Source: Malus domestica (lineage: Eukaryota; Streptophyta; Magnoliopsida; Rosales; Rosaceae). Taken from it: a stretch of DNA of 64,000 nt. The stretch's first letter is position 1. Each line of letters opens with the position of its first letter. Location: positions 36,873,501 through 36,937,500 of the forward strand of contig NC_091667.1 of the NCBI RefSeq assembly GCF_042453785.1, read 5' to 3'. Of this stretch, positions 1 through 11,783 are shown one piece after another. Below the pieces are notes generated by a model. It searched no databases. It was given only the letters and a program-made list of their open reading frames with translations, and was not told the origin of the DNA. Made by a program: the position numbers and the translations under genes.

Positions 1-263
1 GACAAAATCCGAAAATGTAGGATTCACCTTCGGGTGTTGTATTTAGCAATCGGCCGCTTGACTGCAACTAGACTATCTTCTTGCTCTGAAAGTGTATATA
101 TACACTTAAATCCTCACTAGCATCCTTTCTTATTGGGATTGTTAGTTGATTGGTTTTAAATTGTTAGTATTTCTCTTACTTTTTATCACTTCCGCCTTGT
201 GCTCATGGCTACGTCACTCTCACGTGACGGCCAGCACGTCTCGACTTCGGTCGGGGTGTGTCA
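1..263 (+). mobile_element. 3' end of a Gypsy LTR (fragment)
   Basis: The segment ends in GGTCGGGGTGTGTCA. The same kind of terminus closes the solo LTR at 51716, the LTR tail at 52891 and, in reverse, the LTR at 33691. Just before it is a 'cacgtgacggccagcacgtc' stretch that matches the equivalent position in those LTRs. Only the 3' part lies in the window, so element type and age cannot be told. The call rests on similarity to other copies within this window. Confidence 0.45.
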
Positions 264-1129
264 CTCTCTCTCTCTCCTCTTCAATCTCTTCTCTCACTCC
301 TATCTCTTATAATTCCAAATAAAATTGAGAAACCCAAAGAAATCGAGCAGTCTTCGATGCGATTGTCATTTAATTCCAATAATTTTTATTTTCTTTTATA
401 GCTTCATGTATCTAGTATAACTACCCAGCTTTGTTCCAACGAACCCACCACAGAGCGGTTTTCTCCGCGGTTCTCTGGTTTGAGATGAATTTCATACTCA
501 TATTTCATACATCACCACATCTTGAGTTTGATTCCTGTCGCTGGTGAATCATATGATAATGATCAGGAAGAGGTTGAACTGCCTTTGTAAATCTTTTCAC
601 TTCCAAAATGGTGAACTACCGTGATTAAGCCAATTACACCTGAATTTCACCAAAATATTGGTTCATTAATAAGAACTAGAATAGAATACGAGGTTTTTCC
701 TCTTATCAGAGACCAATAAATGTATCTGCCGAAAACAGCCCACTAGCTTGATCAAACTAAGCACAACAAATTTAGAGCTACCAACCCTCCCATAGAAAGA
801 CTACAAATTTTCCCCACAAACTCGTATTGAAGAACTCCGACAGCAATGATGTTAGCGGATGCAATTGGTGTACATATCCTGGTTAAAACTACCGTTTAGG
901 ATCGTTCAAATGTAAATCCCACCTGACATCGCCACAACTACCGTAGATTAATTACTAAGCAGGTCACTGTAAAGACAGGACCTGGACTTTCAATGTATAT
1001 TAATTAGTTATTGGAATTATATTACATATTTAATCGTAAGATATTATAACACGTCTTATTCCCTTGCGAGAACTGTTGCCAACTGCATTGAGGCTTCTTG
1101 ACATTATCACCTCGACCGGATTCTCGAAG
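264..1129. other. Intergenic; MEX1 3' flank
   Basis: CT-rich tract at about 264-300, then AT-rich sequence without a credible gene. The right-hand part should hold the 3' UTR and polyadenylation region of the minus-strand MEX1 gene. I see no other structure. Confidence 0.5.
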
Positions 1130-3831
1130 TTACAATCCAGAAACCAACTCTTTCAAAGATGTGAAAGGTGAGTCGTATTCGTTGACAACAGCATCTCTCC
1201 ATACAGCCATTCCTGTTGGGAGAAAAATATCAGACAGAGCTCTTTATGTTCAACGAGTAAGCAACCTAAGCATATTTTAAATTTCATTATTTTTTTCTTT
1301 GTAAATACATTTATTTAGGGCGGGGATGCTGTATAAATTGATAGTACTACACTGAAGGGACAAAGAAACAAACCTATCCACAAAAACAAACCAGTTGTCG
1401 CTGCTAAGAAAAATTCCTTGCTGATACTGTTGAACCTGAAATTAAACACAAATAACCCAACGTTACTTAGTAGAGATCAAAATTCCCACCAAAATGAACA
1501 TTAGAAAATCCAGTTGAAGAAGACGAACCAAAAATCAGAAACCATTACCAATACAAGCACACAATATTCCCATATCCATAAAAGAAAGAAGCCCAAGTAG
1601 AACCAGTGAACCTGCAGTCATTGTTGATAGTTATTCTTACTAAAACTCACGCGAGTGTGTGTGTATATATATATATATCAATTATCAAATCAACAAATAT
1701 TTAGTTCAACCGTCAAAGATGTCTTGCAGCAGTTTAAGAAGGTCACTGAGATAGATAATTACCAAATTGACCAAAAAAAAAATAAAGAAAGATAATTACC
1801 ACATCAAATCACGAATAAAAAGTGCGCGTGGGATCATAAGTCCATTTCCAATCATTGCAAGCAACATCGAGGAAGCTGATAAACCTTTGATATTGTCAGG
1901 ATTTAGGAAATTTGTCCACTGAACAGGAGGCATTAATGGTGGTCAGATTAATGAAAAAAATTACCAACAGAAATTCTAAAATAGTACCATTTGTGAAACC
2001 GGCATCCACATGAAGAGAAGTGTAGCTGTCCATCCAGATATTGCTCCAACAAATTTTATGCCACCTTCAGAGAGTTTCCCCATTCGAGCCTGCAAATATT
2101 AGCAGCTCCATGTCTAAAAAGATGCAAAAAAGAATGACTTTGCATTTCTATCTTCATTTTGCAAAGAAGAAAAAGTTTTAAAGGAAAAAAAAGTAGTTCT
2201 CATTTCAGATGATAAATACAGAACAACTCATTCTAAAGACAAGAGGTTAACTTTAAAACAGTTTCCCATTAACCTTAATGGATTATGTGAAGATTCAAGT
2301 AATAGAATAAAGGTTTTTTTGAGAGTAAACAAAACTTACCATAACAATTTCAACCAAAAAATAAAAAAAAATCTTACCATAACAACAGCCACCACAGCTA
2401 CAACAAAAGCCAATGCCCCAGGCAAGATACTGTTGGGTAGATATGGAACAAACGTAGACCACATAATCTATAATCATAATTGTTGACAAAAGATTAGTAA
2501 AATTGAGCAACTTTTCAGCGCCCTGCTTACCAATATGGAAAAAGACATGACTTTTAAGAGAGAGGGAGAGAGAGAGAGATCACTTGAGGAAGAACCGATA
2601 GCCCGCCAACAGTAATAAAGTCCTCCCAGAAGCGCCAGAGTCCAGCATTAAGCCAACCAAAGTAATTCAAGAAATTCAAAACAAGACCAGTTACGACAAC
2701 AATGGAGGTAATGACAAAGTAAGGTAGAGGCATCGCATCTGCCATGGAAAGCTGTGCAAAAACCACATATAAGGAAATTACACCCAGTGTCTGAACCACA
2801 ATGGCCTCATTCTCCCTCTTCTTCGCAAAATATGAAAGCAGGGAAAGGTTTCCAAGCAAACCGGTAAACATTCCCTGCATTTACAACATTCCTCCCTTGC
2901 TTAGGCTACTATGGTTGATTATTTTCTAATATAACCAGAAAATATTCATGTTCTAAGCAATAAGAAGCCTCCTCAATCCTCAATCGTCATTAATAAACTT
3001 ATAAGGGGGTGGCAAATTAGCAATAGTGTGTTACCAACTTACCATCCATGGGACTGCCAAAAGGGCAGCTTTATTTCCTGCCAGAAGATTTTGGGCATTG
3101 AGGTAGATTTGAGGCATTTGCAGTAACAGAAATGGGAGATTTGATGCGCCGGAGAATTTTGCTGTCCACGAATTCCATTGCTCGAAACTAGTTTTGCTGC
3201 TCGAGGATTTCACTGATCCCTTTTCCCGAGAATGGGGAAAACAATTTGTTAATTTCAATTTTGAGCAATCAGAATGTATGTTAATGTTTGAGTTTGAGTT
3301 TGACCCAAATCAAGGGGCTGACAGTCACACAGTATATGATATTTATCAATTAAGACCAAATAACCAATGATAAACTAATTATTGGAGTTTCAAATCTATG
3401 AACATCATGTCATGTCAGAGAGAGAATCAAACAGTTATACATACAACGGGTAGATTGTTATCATAATATATGCATCGCATCGCTTAAGTTACAGATGAGG
3501 AGATGAACAGAGAGAGAGAAGATAGCACAAATAGTAGTACCTGGTGAAGAGGGTGAGGGACGTCGGAGTCAAGAGCGCTGAGAGTTGAGCGGCGCTGCAA
3601 AGGCAAACGCAAAGGGAGGGGATGGTAAGATTTGAACAAGAAGCATTGGCCTTGGCCCGCGGACGAAGAGACGGAGAGAGTGTTGCTGTTGGTGTTGTGT
3701 TGGATCGACGAGGAGGAGGAGGAGGAAGAGGCGGGAAAGGATTTCAGAAGATGATGTTGTTGCAGTCGAGGATGAGGAGGACGACCAGGTGTATACGAGG
3801 AGTACGGCACCACCATTAGACTCTCGGCCAT
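1130..3831 (-). CDS. MEX1: Chloroplast maltose exporter, MEX1-like, 9 exons
   Basis: Exports maltose from the chloroplast stroma to the cytosol during night-time starch breakdown; it sits in the inner envelope. Exons (complement): 3541-3831, 3043-3219, 2584-2874, 2378-2467, 1988-2089, 1800-1918, 1549-1611, 1374-1435, 1130-1212. All introns are GT-AG and phases agree, giving 425 residues, close to Arabidopsis MEX1 as I recall it. Residues 1-97 are Ser/His/Pro-rich with a run of eight Ser, fitting a transit peptide. The conserved core includes NLPFLLLQMPQ, GNLSLLSYFAKKRE, GGLSVLPQ, FMWMPVSQMWTNFLNPDNIK and GNGLMIPRALFIRDLMW, with several hydrophobic segments. The last exon ends SLKELVSGL-stop. 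No in-frame break is seen. Known from the family: MEX1 (also RCP1). Inferred: the gene is functional. Confidence 0.93.
1654..1678. repeat. (GT)n(AT)n microsatellite in MEX1 intron
   Basis: A short GT run passes into an AT run. It lies in the intron between exons 6 and 7 of MEX1, so its length should not affect the protein. Confidence 0.8.
3709..3730. repeat. (GAG)n trinucleotide repeat coding poly-Ser
   Basis: The plus strand reads repeated GAG/AGG. On the coding minus strand this gives the Ser run in the predicted transit peptide of MEX1. A likely length-variable site that changes only the cleaved leader. Confidence 0.75.
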
Positions 3832-4484
3832 TGATATTTGATTTGATTTGATTTACACTTTCCAGCACTCACTCACTGGATCTTGGGGAATTTGGGAAAT
3901 TTGGAAAAATTGGAAATGGAAGCTTATTAACTTGCAGCGTCGAGATTGGGCATTTGTGCGTATCTCCAGATGACACGTGGAAAGTTGTATTTGCTTGCTC
4001 AACCTCATAAACTCATGAAACTCATGATATTGTCCAATCCAATCCAATCCAATCCAGTCCAACGTCCATGTGATATTTCCATGTGCGTGGAGAGCAAGCG
4101 CAAAACGCAAGTTTTAAGCAGGCAAGAGGAGCTAGATCACATAAACTTTTGCAGATCCAAAATTTCTGAATTAGTAATCATCTGAACAATTTTATCTCAA
4201 ATTTCAAGATTCTGAAATACTTAAAATAGATTAGAGGTAGCCGTGTAAGGTATCCCGCATTAATTTTGTTAGGAATGACACTTCACTACCTCAAATATGT
4301 CATTATGACATTTAGCATCTAATTTCTGAATTAAACTTTTGTTTGTCACAAAATACCACTTACCATGAAGTCGTTCAAATTACCAAACCAAGTTAGAGAG
4401 ATGCAGAGAGTGTATAGAGTTCAATATGTAAATTACAAAACCATATCGAAGTAGAAAGTTATTTCGAATTTCAAACTTGTCATT
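3832..4484. other. MEX1 5' flank with pentanucleotide repeats
   Basis: Directly upstream of the MEX1 start (minus strand) is a (TTTGA)n run at about 3835-3853. A second pentamer run of AATCC units lies at about 4033-4058; AATCC runs recur near 19355. The segment should hold the MEX1 promoter and 5' UTR. I see no strong TATA box. It ends at the 5-bp target site TCATT of the Athila element. Confidence 0.5.
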
Positions 4485-5921
4485 TGATCACTCATATATT
4501 TCATGTATTTATACCATCAATTTCTAAAGTCTTTGTGATGTTTTTGTGTTAAAATGGTTACATTTTACCTTATCTTGTGTTAGTGTGCAGTTAAATTTGC
4601 TTTAGGATCAATTTCACGCAAAAAGGAGAAAATGAAATAATAAAAACAAACAAAAGAATTGGAAGTCGAGCTTGTCTCCACGGGTGGTGTTTGAAAAAGA
4701 AATCAGAAAGCAAAGTGGGGGAGTGAGGATTAAGTGGAGCACTAGGAAGTGGGATGAGTTGGCCTTCCACTTGTAGCCTTGGTGCTTTGAAAAATCATTG
4801 CCTTATTGTTTAAGGCAACAGACGGCAAGATAGAAGAAGAAAAGGCAGATGGCACACGGAAGAAACATATAGAGGGAGAGCAGAGAAAAAAAAGAAGAAA
4901 GGGCACACGAACAGAACATAGCAGAGAAGATGAAGGGGAACGAACAGAGAATCAGAGAGGAACATAGCAGAAAAATAAGGGAGCCGCAGCTCCACATGGA
5001 AGGAGGATCGTAGAGCATCAGGAGATAACCTTCTTGTAAAAAAGGGTTGTCTCTTTCTTTGATTCTTCATGGATAATTTCTTATGTATTCAAATAATTAT
5101 GTGTAACTAATTTCTTTTCGCTAGAGTGAAGCCATGAGCCGCAACATGATTACGTAGATTTCTCTTTCAATTGCTTAAGTGTTGTTACATGCTTGCTTTG
5201 ATATTTTCAATCTCTAAATAAAACTATCTATGTGTCTTGATGATTGATCACCATTATGATGCTTAGAAAAGTCATTGGATGCAATTTTGAACGAATGTCA
5301 CGTTAAAATTGGTTATGCTTCTTGTGATTGAGGATTGTAATTTCTTCTAAGGTAAATATCATACTCTTAGGGATTACATGGTTTGACAAAGGGATTTTCA
5401 TCAAGATTAATGAATCATTATGTTTATATTTAATCCAAATGTCATGGATAAATTGCATGTAGTGGTATGCGTTTTAACTTGAATGTCACAAGTAAAACAT
5501 ACACAAGGAAAACCCAACCTTCAAAGCATATGTGTTTTCGATTACTTAAGCAATTGGAAGAGCTACGTAGGAGTGCTGTTGGTAAATGTTGAACTCTAGC
5601 ATATTGTCAATCTATTTTTCTTCAATCATTTATTTTATCTTGAATTTTCTCATTTACTTGTTTTGTTTAGTTGAATCATTATTTCTATAAGCCATTTTTT
5701 TTAAATGTTTGTTTAAGTCACGTACAATAGTATTTAGTTTTGTTGAATTAGAGTAGTTCTTAGAGTTAACTAAGTTAAATACACAAAAGCTTATAAATTG
5801 TTTATACCAGTCCCTGAGGAGATCGACCTTGCTTGAGCCATTCTATACTACAACACTTGTTCTCTTGCAAGAATTTTCTATGGTTTAACCCTTTGTTTTA
5901 CAAGTGGTAAAATCGCTATCA
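4485..5921 (+). repeat. 5' LTR of the Athila element
   Basis: Starts TGATCACTCATATATTTC and ends AAAATCGCTATCA. It aligns along its full length with 13672-15109, apart from scattered substitutions and small indels in A-runs. Confidence 0.93.
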
Positions 5922-5925
5922 AGAA

Positions 5926-5940
5926 ATTGGTTGTCGGGGA
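5926..5940 (+). other. Degenerate primer-binding site
   Basis: The sequence just inside the 5' LTR, ATTGGTTGTCGGGGA, resembles a worn version of the tRNA-Asp-type primer site common in Athila elements. The match is partial and the tRNA assignment is an inference. Confidence 0.45.
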
Positions 5941-6265
5941 CTGTGCCAATAGTTCCCGAGCTTTTGTGTTTATTTTTCTTATGCTTATGTTTATGTCTTA
6001 CTTTTATTAATCATTAAAAAAACAGCAATTAATTTAGTTGAGTTTCGATCTTTGATTAAGTACAATGGATGTGTGGTGTGAGATTTTTGTCTTTGTTTAA
6101 CTAACTAGTGGTTGCCAATTTGCATAAACTGTGTTTTTTATTCATCTAGGTTTACTTACTTTCTTTTCCTTTTTGTTGTTTAGTTAGTTTCTGTTAAGTT
6201 TTATTTTATTTTACTTTTATTTTTATTGTGGCTTAATATTTCTGTTGTTTGTTCAGGTGTAGTAT

Positions 6266-7838
6266 ATGGTGGTTGGAACAAGGTCCAAGAATCAAGTGCT
6301 TATTCCTTACGATCCTGAGAAATGCAAGGAAGTTAGCTAGAGAAAAATATTTAGCACAAGATTCCAACCTTGGTGATACTTTTCTTAAGGATTTGTTCCG
6401 TGATCCTAAGAACAGCACATCTATTTTCCAACCTTTGGCACCAGTTGCACACATGGCCCTAGCCTTACCTACAACAGGTCAACCTTTAAGGAATTCATTA
6501 GCAGCGAGAGTCAATGCAGTGCCAAGGTGCATTATATATCCAGATGTGGAAGATGGGACAACCTTTGAAATCAAACCTCACATCCTCAACATATTGCCAT
6601 CCTTTCATGGGTTGCCAAACAGTGATCCCAACATGCATTTGGTTGATTTTATTGAGGCATGTGACAACACCATAATCAGAGGTTTCTCTTATGAAGCTAT
6701 CAAGTTACACTTGTTCCCGTTCTCTTTGAAGGACAAAGCCAATGCGTGGCTGCATTCTCTGCCTGCCAATAACATTACAACATGGATAGAATTGCAATAA
6801 AAATTTCTCAATAAGTTTTTTCCTTCTTCCAAGACTCTTGCACTCAAGAAAGAGATATTGGCTTTCGCTCAAAAGCCAAACGAGTCTTTCCATGAAGCTT
6901 GGGAACGGTATAATGAGATGTACACAAAATGTCCTCATGCTAGGTTTGATTCTAACATTCAAATGAACATATTTTATGATGGTCTCAATGCCACCACCAA
7001 GAGTCAAGTGAATGCATCTGCTGGAGGGTCACTAATGTCAAAATCAGTAAGGGAAGCATTTGAGTTATTTGATATGATGGCTTCTGAATCCCAACAATGG
7101 ACAGAAGAACAAACACAAAAGAAGGGAGTTTTTAAGATTTCTCAGAGTTCTCCTAATGTTTCTGCTCAAATTGCTAAAATGGAGAAGAATTTTAATGCCA
7201 AGTTTGCTGCCTTAATGTAGGTCTCTTCCATGCCCAATGCCCAAGAAGCTTGCATCATTTGTAGTGAGACAACTCATGACATCACTCAATACCCCAACAA
7301 GGATAGCTACCCTGAGTTTGTGCAAGAGCATGTGAATATGGTGAATAATTTCATTAGACCCAGAAGTGACCCTTATTCCAATACATATAATCCTGGGTGG
7401 AAGAACCATCCCAATCTTAGTTGAGGTGGCAACCAACAGCCACGTCAATACCAACAGTCTTACCAATCAACTAGTGAGACTAAGAAACCATATCTTGAAG
7501 ATCAAATGTCACAGATAGCTCAACATATGTCCGCTCTCTCTAATAGCACCAACAATTTTGTCCAATCCACACAAACTAGCATTTAGAATCTCACGGCATC
7601 AGTGGGAAATTTGGAGACTCAAGTTGGACAGCTTGCTACCATGTTCAATGAAAGAGAGAAAGGAAAGTTCCCGAGCCAATATGAGCAAAATCCAAGAGGG
7701 ATAGAGCATTGCAAAGTAATACAGACATTGAGAAGTGGCAAGAGCTATGACAACAAAGAAGTGGTGCACCACGAAGCCAAAGTGGAAGAAGAAGAGCTTA
7801 CTGAAAGTGCACTGTTAGTTGCAAAGTCTCGATTATAG
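6266..7838 (+). pseudogene. gag: Athila gag, broken
   Basis: Gag-like region of the element. A plausible start is the ATG at 6266 (MVVGTRSKNQV...). That frame closes at about 6338, while the rest of gag continues in the frame that is open at 6249, so there is a frameshift near 6320-6340. The downstream frame carries the typical gag block FEIKPHILNILPSFHGLPNS followed by a helical region. In-frame stops lie at 6798-6800 (TAA), 7218-7220 (TAG), 7422-7424 (TGA), 7584-7586 (TAG) and 7836-7838 (TAG); the same frame is coding on both sides of each. Several look like CAG or TGG codons changed by C-to-T or G-to-A transition. No intact gag product is possible without readthrough. Confidence 0.85.
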
Positions 7839-7883
7839 GCTATTTCTGCAGCAGGTATTTCAGATCCTAGTGCAAGTGACAAA

Positions 7884-10403
7884 GTGCAATCTCGACCCAA
7901 CTTTGATGTAAACAAGGAAAAAGGTCTTGGTAGTTTATTTGCACCTTATGACAAGCCACCATACAAGCCACCTTTGCCATTTCCACAACGACAGCAACAA
8001 CGTTCCAAGGATCAACAATGCATTGAATTCATGAAGACGTTGGCTAAGGTTCAAATTAATTTGCCTCTATTAGATGCTATTAAACAGATCCCATCATATG
8101 CCAAATTTCTGAAGGAGCTATGTTCTAAAAAGAAAAAGTTCTTGGAATACGAGAAGGTGATTTTAACTGAGCAATGCAGTGTTGTCCTTTTACATAAGCT
8201 ACCACCCAAGAAGAAAGATTCGGGGAGTTTCACTATCTCTTGTACTATTGGTAATCTTTATTTTCATAAAGTATTGATTGATTTAGGAGCAAGTGTTAAC
8301 CTTATGCCTTATTCTGTTTTTCAAAAATTAGGTGAAGGAGAACTCAAGCCCACATCTGTGAGTCTTCAATTGGCAGATAGGTCTGTGACTTATCCTTTGG
8401 GTATTCTGGAAGATGTGATAATTAAAGTGGATAAATTCTATCTCCCAGCTGATTTCATTGTACTTGACATGGAGGAAGACAAGGAAGTGCCTCTCATTTT
8501 AGGCTGATCGTTCATGGCCACCGCCCGGACACTTATTGATGTGGAAGCAGGTACTTTAACCTTAAGAGTGCAAGGAGAGTCTGTTGTATTCAAACTTTTT
8601 GAAGCTATCAAGCGTCCTCTCGAACTTGAAGAGTGTTTTCATGTTGATATTTTGGATGGGATTGTGCATGCAAACTTTGCCTCACGATCATCTAATGATG
8701 AGCTGTTAACTTGCCTCACCAACCATGATGCTACTTTATCTATGGAAGAAAATGTGGTGGACGTCATTGCTGCATTGGATAGTGCACCAATTCATAATCC
8801 AAAGTGGCGACATGTTTATGAAAGCCTTGGAGTGCCTAAGCAGCCCACTATTCCTTCAAATGAGCAAGCTCCGAAGTTAGAGCTCAAGCTACTACCGAGC
8901 CACCTCAAGTATGCTCATCTCGGGGTGAACGAAACCTTGCCTGTTATTATTGCTGCTGATCTTAATGACACGGAGGAAGACAAATTACTAAGAGTTCTTC
9001 GCAAGTATCAAGATGCTCTGGGGTGGACACTTGCTGACATAAAGGGCATTAGTCCAGCTTTGTGCATGCATAGGATTTTTATGGAGGCTAGGACTAAACC
9101 AATTGTTGAAGCTCAAAGACGTCTAAATCTGATCATGAAGGAAATTGTAAGAGTTGAGGTGATGAAGTTACTCGATGCAGGTATCATTTATCCAATCTTG
9201 GATAGCAAATGGGTGAGCCCGACTCAGGTGGTTCCAAAGAAAACTGGTATTACTGTGGTGAAGAATGATAACAACGAGCTTGTGCCTACAAGGATGACCA
9301 CCGGATGGCGAATGTGTGTTAACTATAGAAAGCCCAATAACAGCACTAGAAATGATCATTTTCCGCTGCCATTCATTGATCAGATGCTCGAGAGACTAGC
9401 TGGTCATTCTTTCTATTGTTTCTTAGATGGTTATTCAGGGTACAACCAAATTCCAATTGCCCCTGAGGATCAAGAGAAGACAACGTTTACATGCCCTTTT
9501 GGTATATTTGTATACAGACGAATGCCATTTGGATTGTGCAACGCTCTTGCCACTTTCCAACGTTGCATGATGAGTATTTTTTCTGGAATGGTTGAAAATA
9601 TTGTCGAGGTTTTTATGGATGACTTTTCTGTTTTTGGTAATTCTTTCGATATATGTTTGGATAACTTGCCTTTGGTTTTGGAAAGATGCAGGGAGACTAA
9701 TCTTGTGTTAAATTGGGAGAAATGCCATTTTATGGTTAAGCATGGCATTGTGCTAGGACATCTAATTTCAAGCAAAGGAATAGAGGTCGACAAGGCAAAG
9801 ATTGAGGTGATCGTCAAATTACCACCACCAACGTCTGTGAATAATGTGAGATCTTTCTTGGGACATGTTGGTTTTTATCGAAGATTCATCAAGGATTTTT
9901 CCAAAATTAGTCGTCCTCTTTGTAATTTACTTGCTAAAGATGCTTGTTTTGATTTTAATGCAGATTGTCTTGATGCTTTCAACAAATTGAAGGATATTCT
10001 CACATCAGCCCCAATTATAACAGCTCTAAATTGGACCCTTCCTTTTGAGCTCATGTGCGATGCTTCCGATTACGCTGTGGGTGCTGTCCTTGGTCAGCGA
10101 CGTGACAAGCTCCCCCATGTTATATATTATGTCAGCCGCACTTTGAATGATGCTCAGCTGCATTATGCCACTACGGAAAAAGAATTACTTGCAGTGGTAT
10201 TTGCTCTTGAAAAGTTTCGATCGTACTTAATTGGTGCTAAAGTCATTGTGTATTTTGATCATTCTTTTCTCAAGTACTTATTGTCTAAAAAAGAGGCAAA
10301 ACCACGATTGATTCGATGGGTCCTTCTCTTGCAAGAGTTTGATTTGGAGATCTTAGATAAAAAATGACATGAGAATGTTGTGGTGGATTATCTCTCAAGA
10401 TAA
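7884..10403 (+). pseudogene. pol: Athila protease, reverse transcriptase and RNase H, broken
   Basis: Continues in the gag frame. Protease: KVLIDLGASVNLMPYS at about 8266-8313, with the Asp-Leu-Gly active-site form usual for Athila. A TGA at 8505-8507 splits LILG from [38 protein letters not shown], then [11 protein letters not shown] and the catalytic FMDDFSVF (Met-Asp-Asp codons at 9615-9623). RNase [17 protein letters not shown] at about 10050, with [19 protein letters not shown] and [19 protein letters not shown]. Further stops are TGA at 10365-10367 and TAA at 10401-10403, in the linker to integrase. The RT core itself is uninterrupted, so decay is recent enough to keep the domains readable. 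Confidence 0.9.
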
Positions 10404-10433
10404 GTAAATGCAAGCACTGATGAAGCAGATTCA

Positions 10434-11783
10434 TTGCCCCTGCAAGAGAGCTTTCCAGACGAGCAACTTCTAGCAGTTACTCATCAAGTACCATGGTATA
10501 CTGACATCACAAATTATTTGGCATCTGGAGAAAAACCATCAGAGTTCAGTTACCAACAAAGGAAAAAGTTCCTCTCCACTGTAAAACACTACTTTTGGGA
10601 TAAGCCATACCTTTTCAAGCATTGCCAAGATCAAATCATTCGTCGGTATGTCCCCTTAGAAGAACAAGAAAGCATTTTGAAGTTTGCTCACCACTATGCA
10701 TGTGGTGGTCATTTTGGACCAAGAAGGACAGCGGCCAAGATCTTACAGAGTGGTTTCTTTTGGCCATCTTTATTCAAAGATGCATACCTATGCTACCAGG
10801 CTTGTGATAAGTGTCAAAGAGTTGGAAATCTTTCTCAGAGAAATGAGATGCCCCAACAAAGTATTTTGGTGATTGAACTATTTGATGTTTGGGGTATAGA
10901 CTTCATGGGACCTTTCCCTTCTTCATATGGCAATCTTTACATCTTGGTGGCGGTTGATTATGTCTCTAAGTGGGTGGAGGCAATAGCTTCTCTAACATGC
11001 AAAAGTTCTGTGGTGTTGGGTTTCTTGCAGAATACTATTTTTCCCCGATTTAGAGTACCTCGTGCTATCATCAGTGACGAAGGTACGCATTTCTTAAACC
11101 GCACCATGGCTACCCTTTGTGCCAAGTATCATATTCACCATCGCATAGCCACCCCATACCATCCACAGACATCTGGACAAGTTGAAGTATCTAATCGGGA
11201 GCTCAAGAGGATTCTTGAGAAAACTGTTAGTTCATCTCGAAAGGATTGGAGTTTAAAGCTTACTGATGCTTTGTGGGCATATAGGACAGCTTATAAGACA
11301 CCAATTGGGATGTCTCCTTTTCGTTTGGTGTATGGGAAAGCTTGCCATCTGCCTATGGAACTTGAGCACAAGGCATATTGGGCTATTAAGCACCTCAATT
11401 TTGACTACCAGGCAGTTGGAGAGAAGCAGAAGCTGCAGTTGAATGAACTGGAAGAAATAAGGAATGATGCTTATGAGAATACAAAGATTTACAACGATAA
11501 GACCAAGAAATTTCATGATGCTCACATCCTTCGTAAAGAGTTTCAACCGGGTTAGAAGGTTTTGCTTTTTAATTCGAGACTGAAACTATTCCCAGGAAAG
11601 CTCAAATCACGTTGGAATGGTCCATATCGTGTTGTACATGTCCATCTTCATGGGGCTGTGGATATCCAAAACATGCAAAATGGTTTTGTCTTCAAAGTTA
11701 ATGGACATCACTTGAAGTTATACAAGGAGTCTCCATATGATCTTGCTAAAGATTCCATCACTTTGAAGGAACCTGTTATTTGA
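10434..11783 (+). pseudogene. pol: Athila integrase, one internal stop
   Basis: Integrase in the same frame. The HHCC zinc-binding block runs from [15 protein letters not shown] to [13 protein letters not shown]. The catalytic core follows: [11 protein letters not shown], then [14 protein letters not shown], then [19 protein letters not shown] (the DDE residues). A TAG at 11553-11555 separates FQPG from [20 protein letters not shown]; the frame then closes naturally at 11781-11783. A single transition could have made the stop. No chromodomain or env is fused here. Confidence 0.9.
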
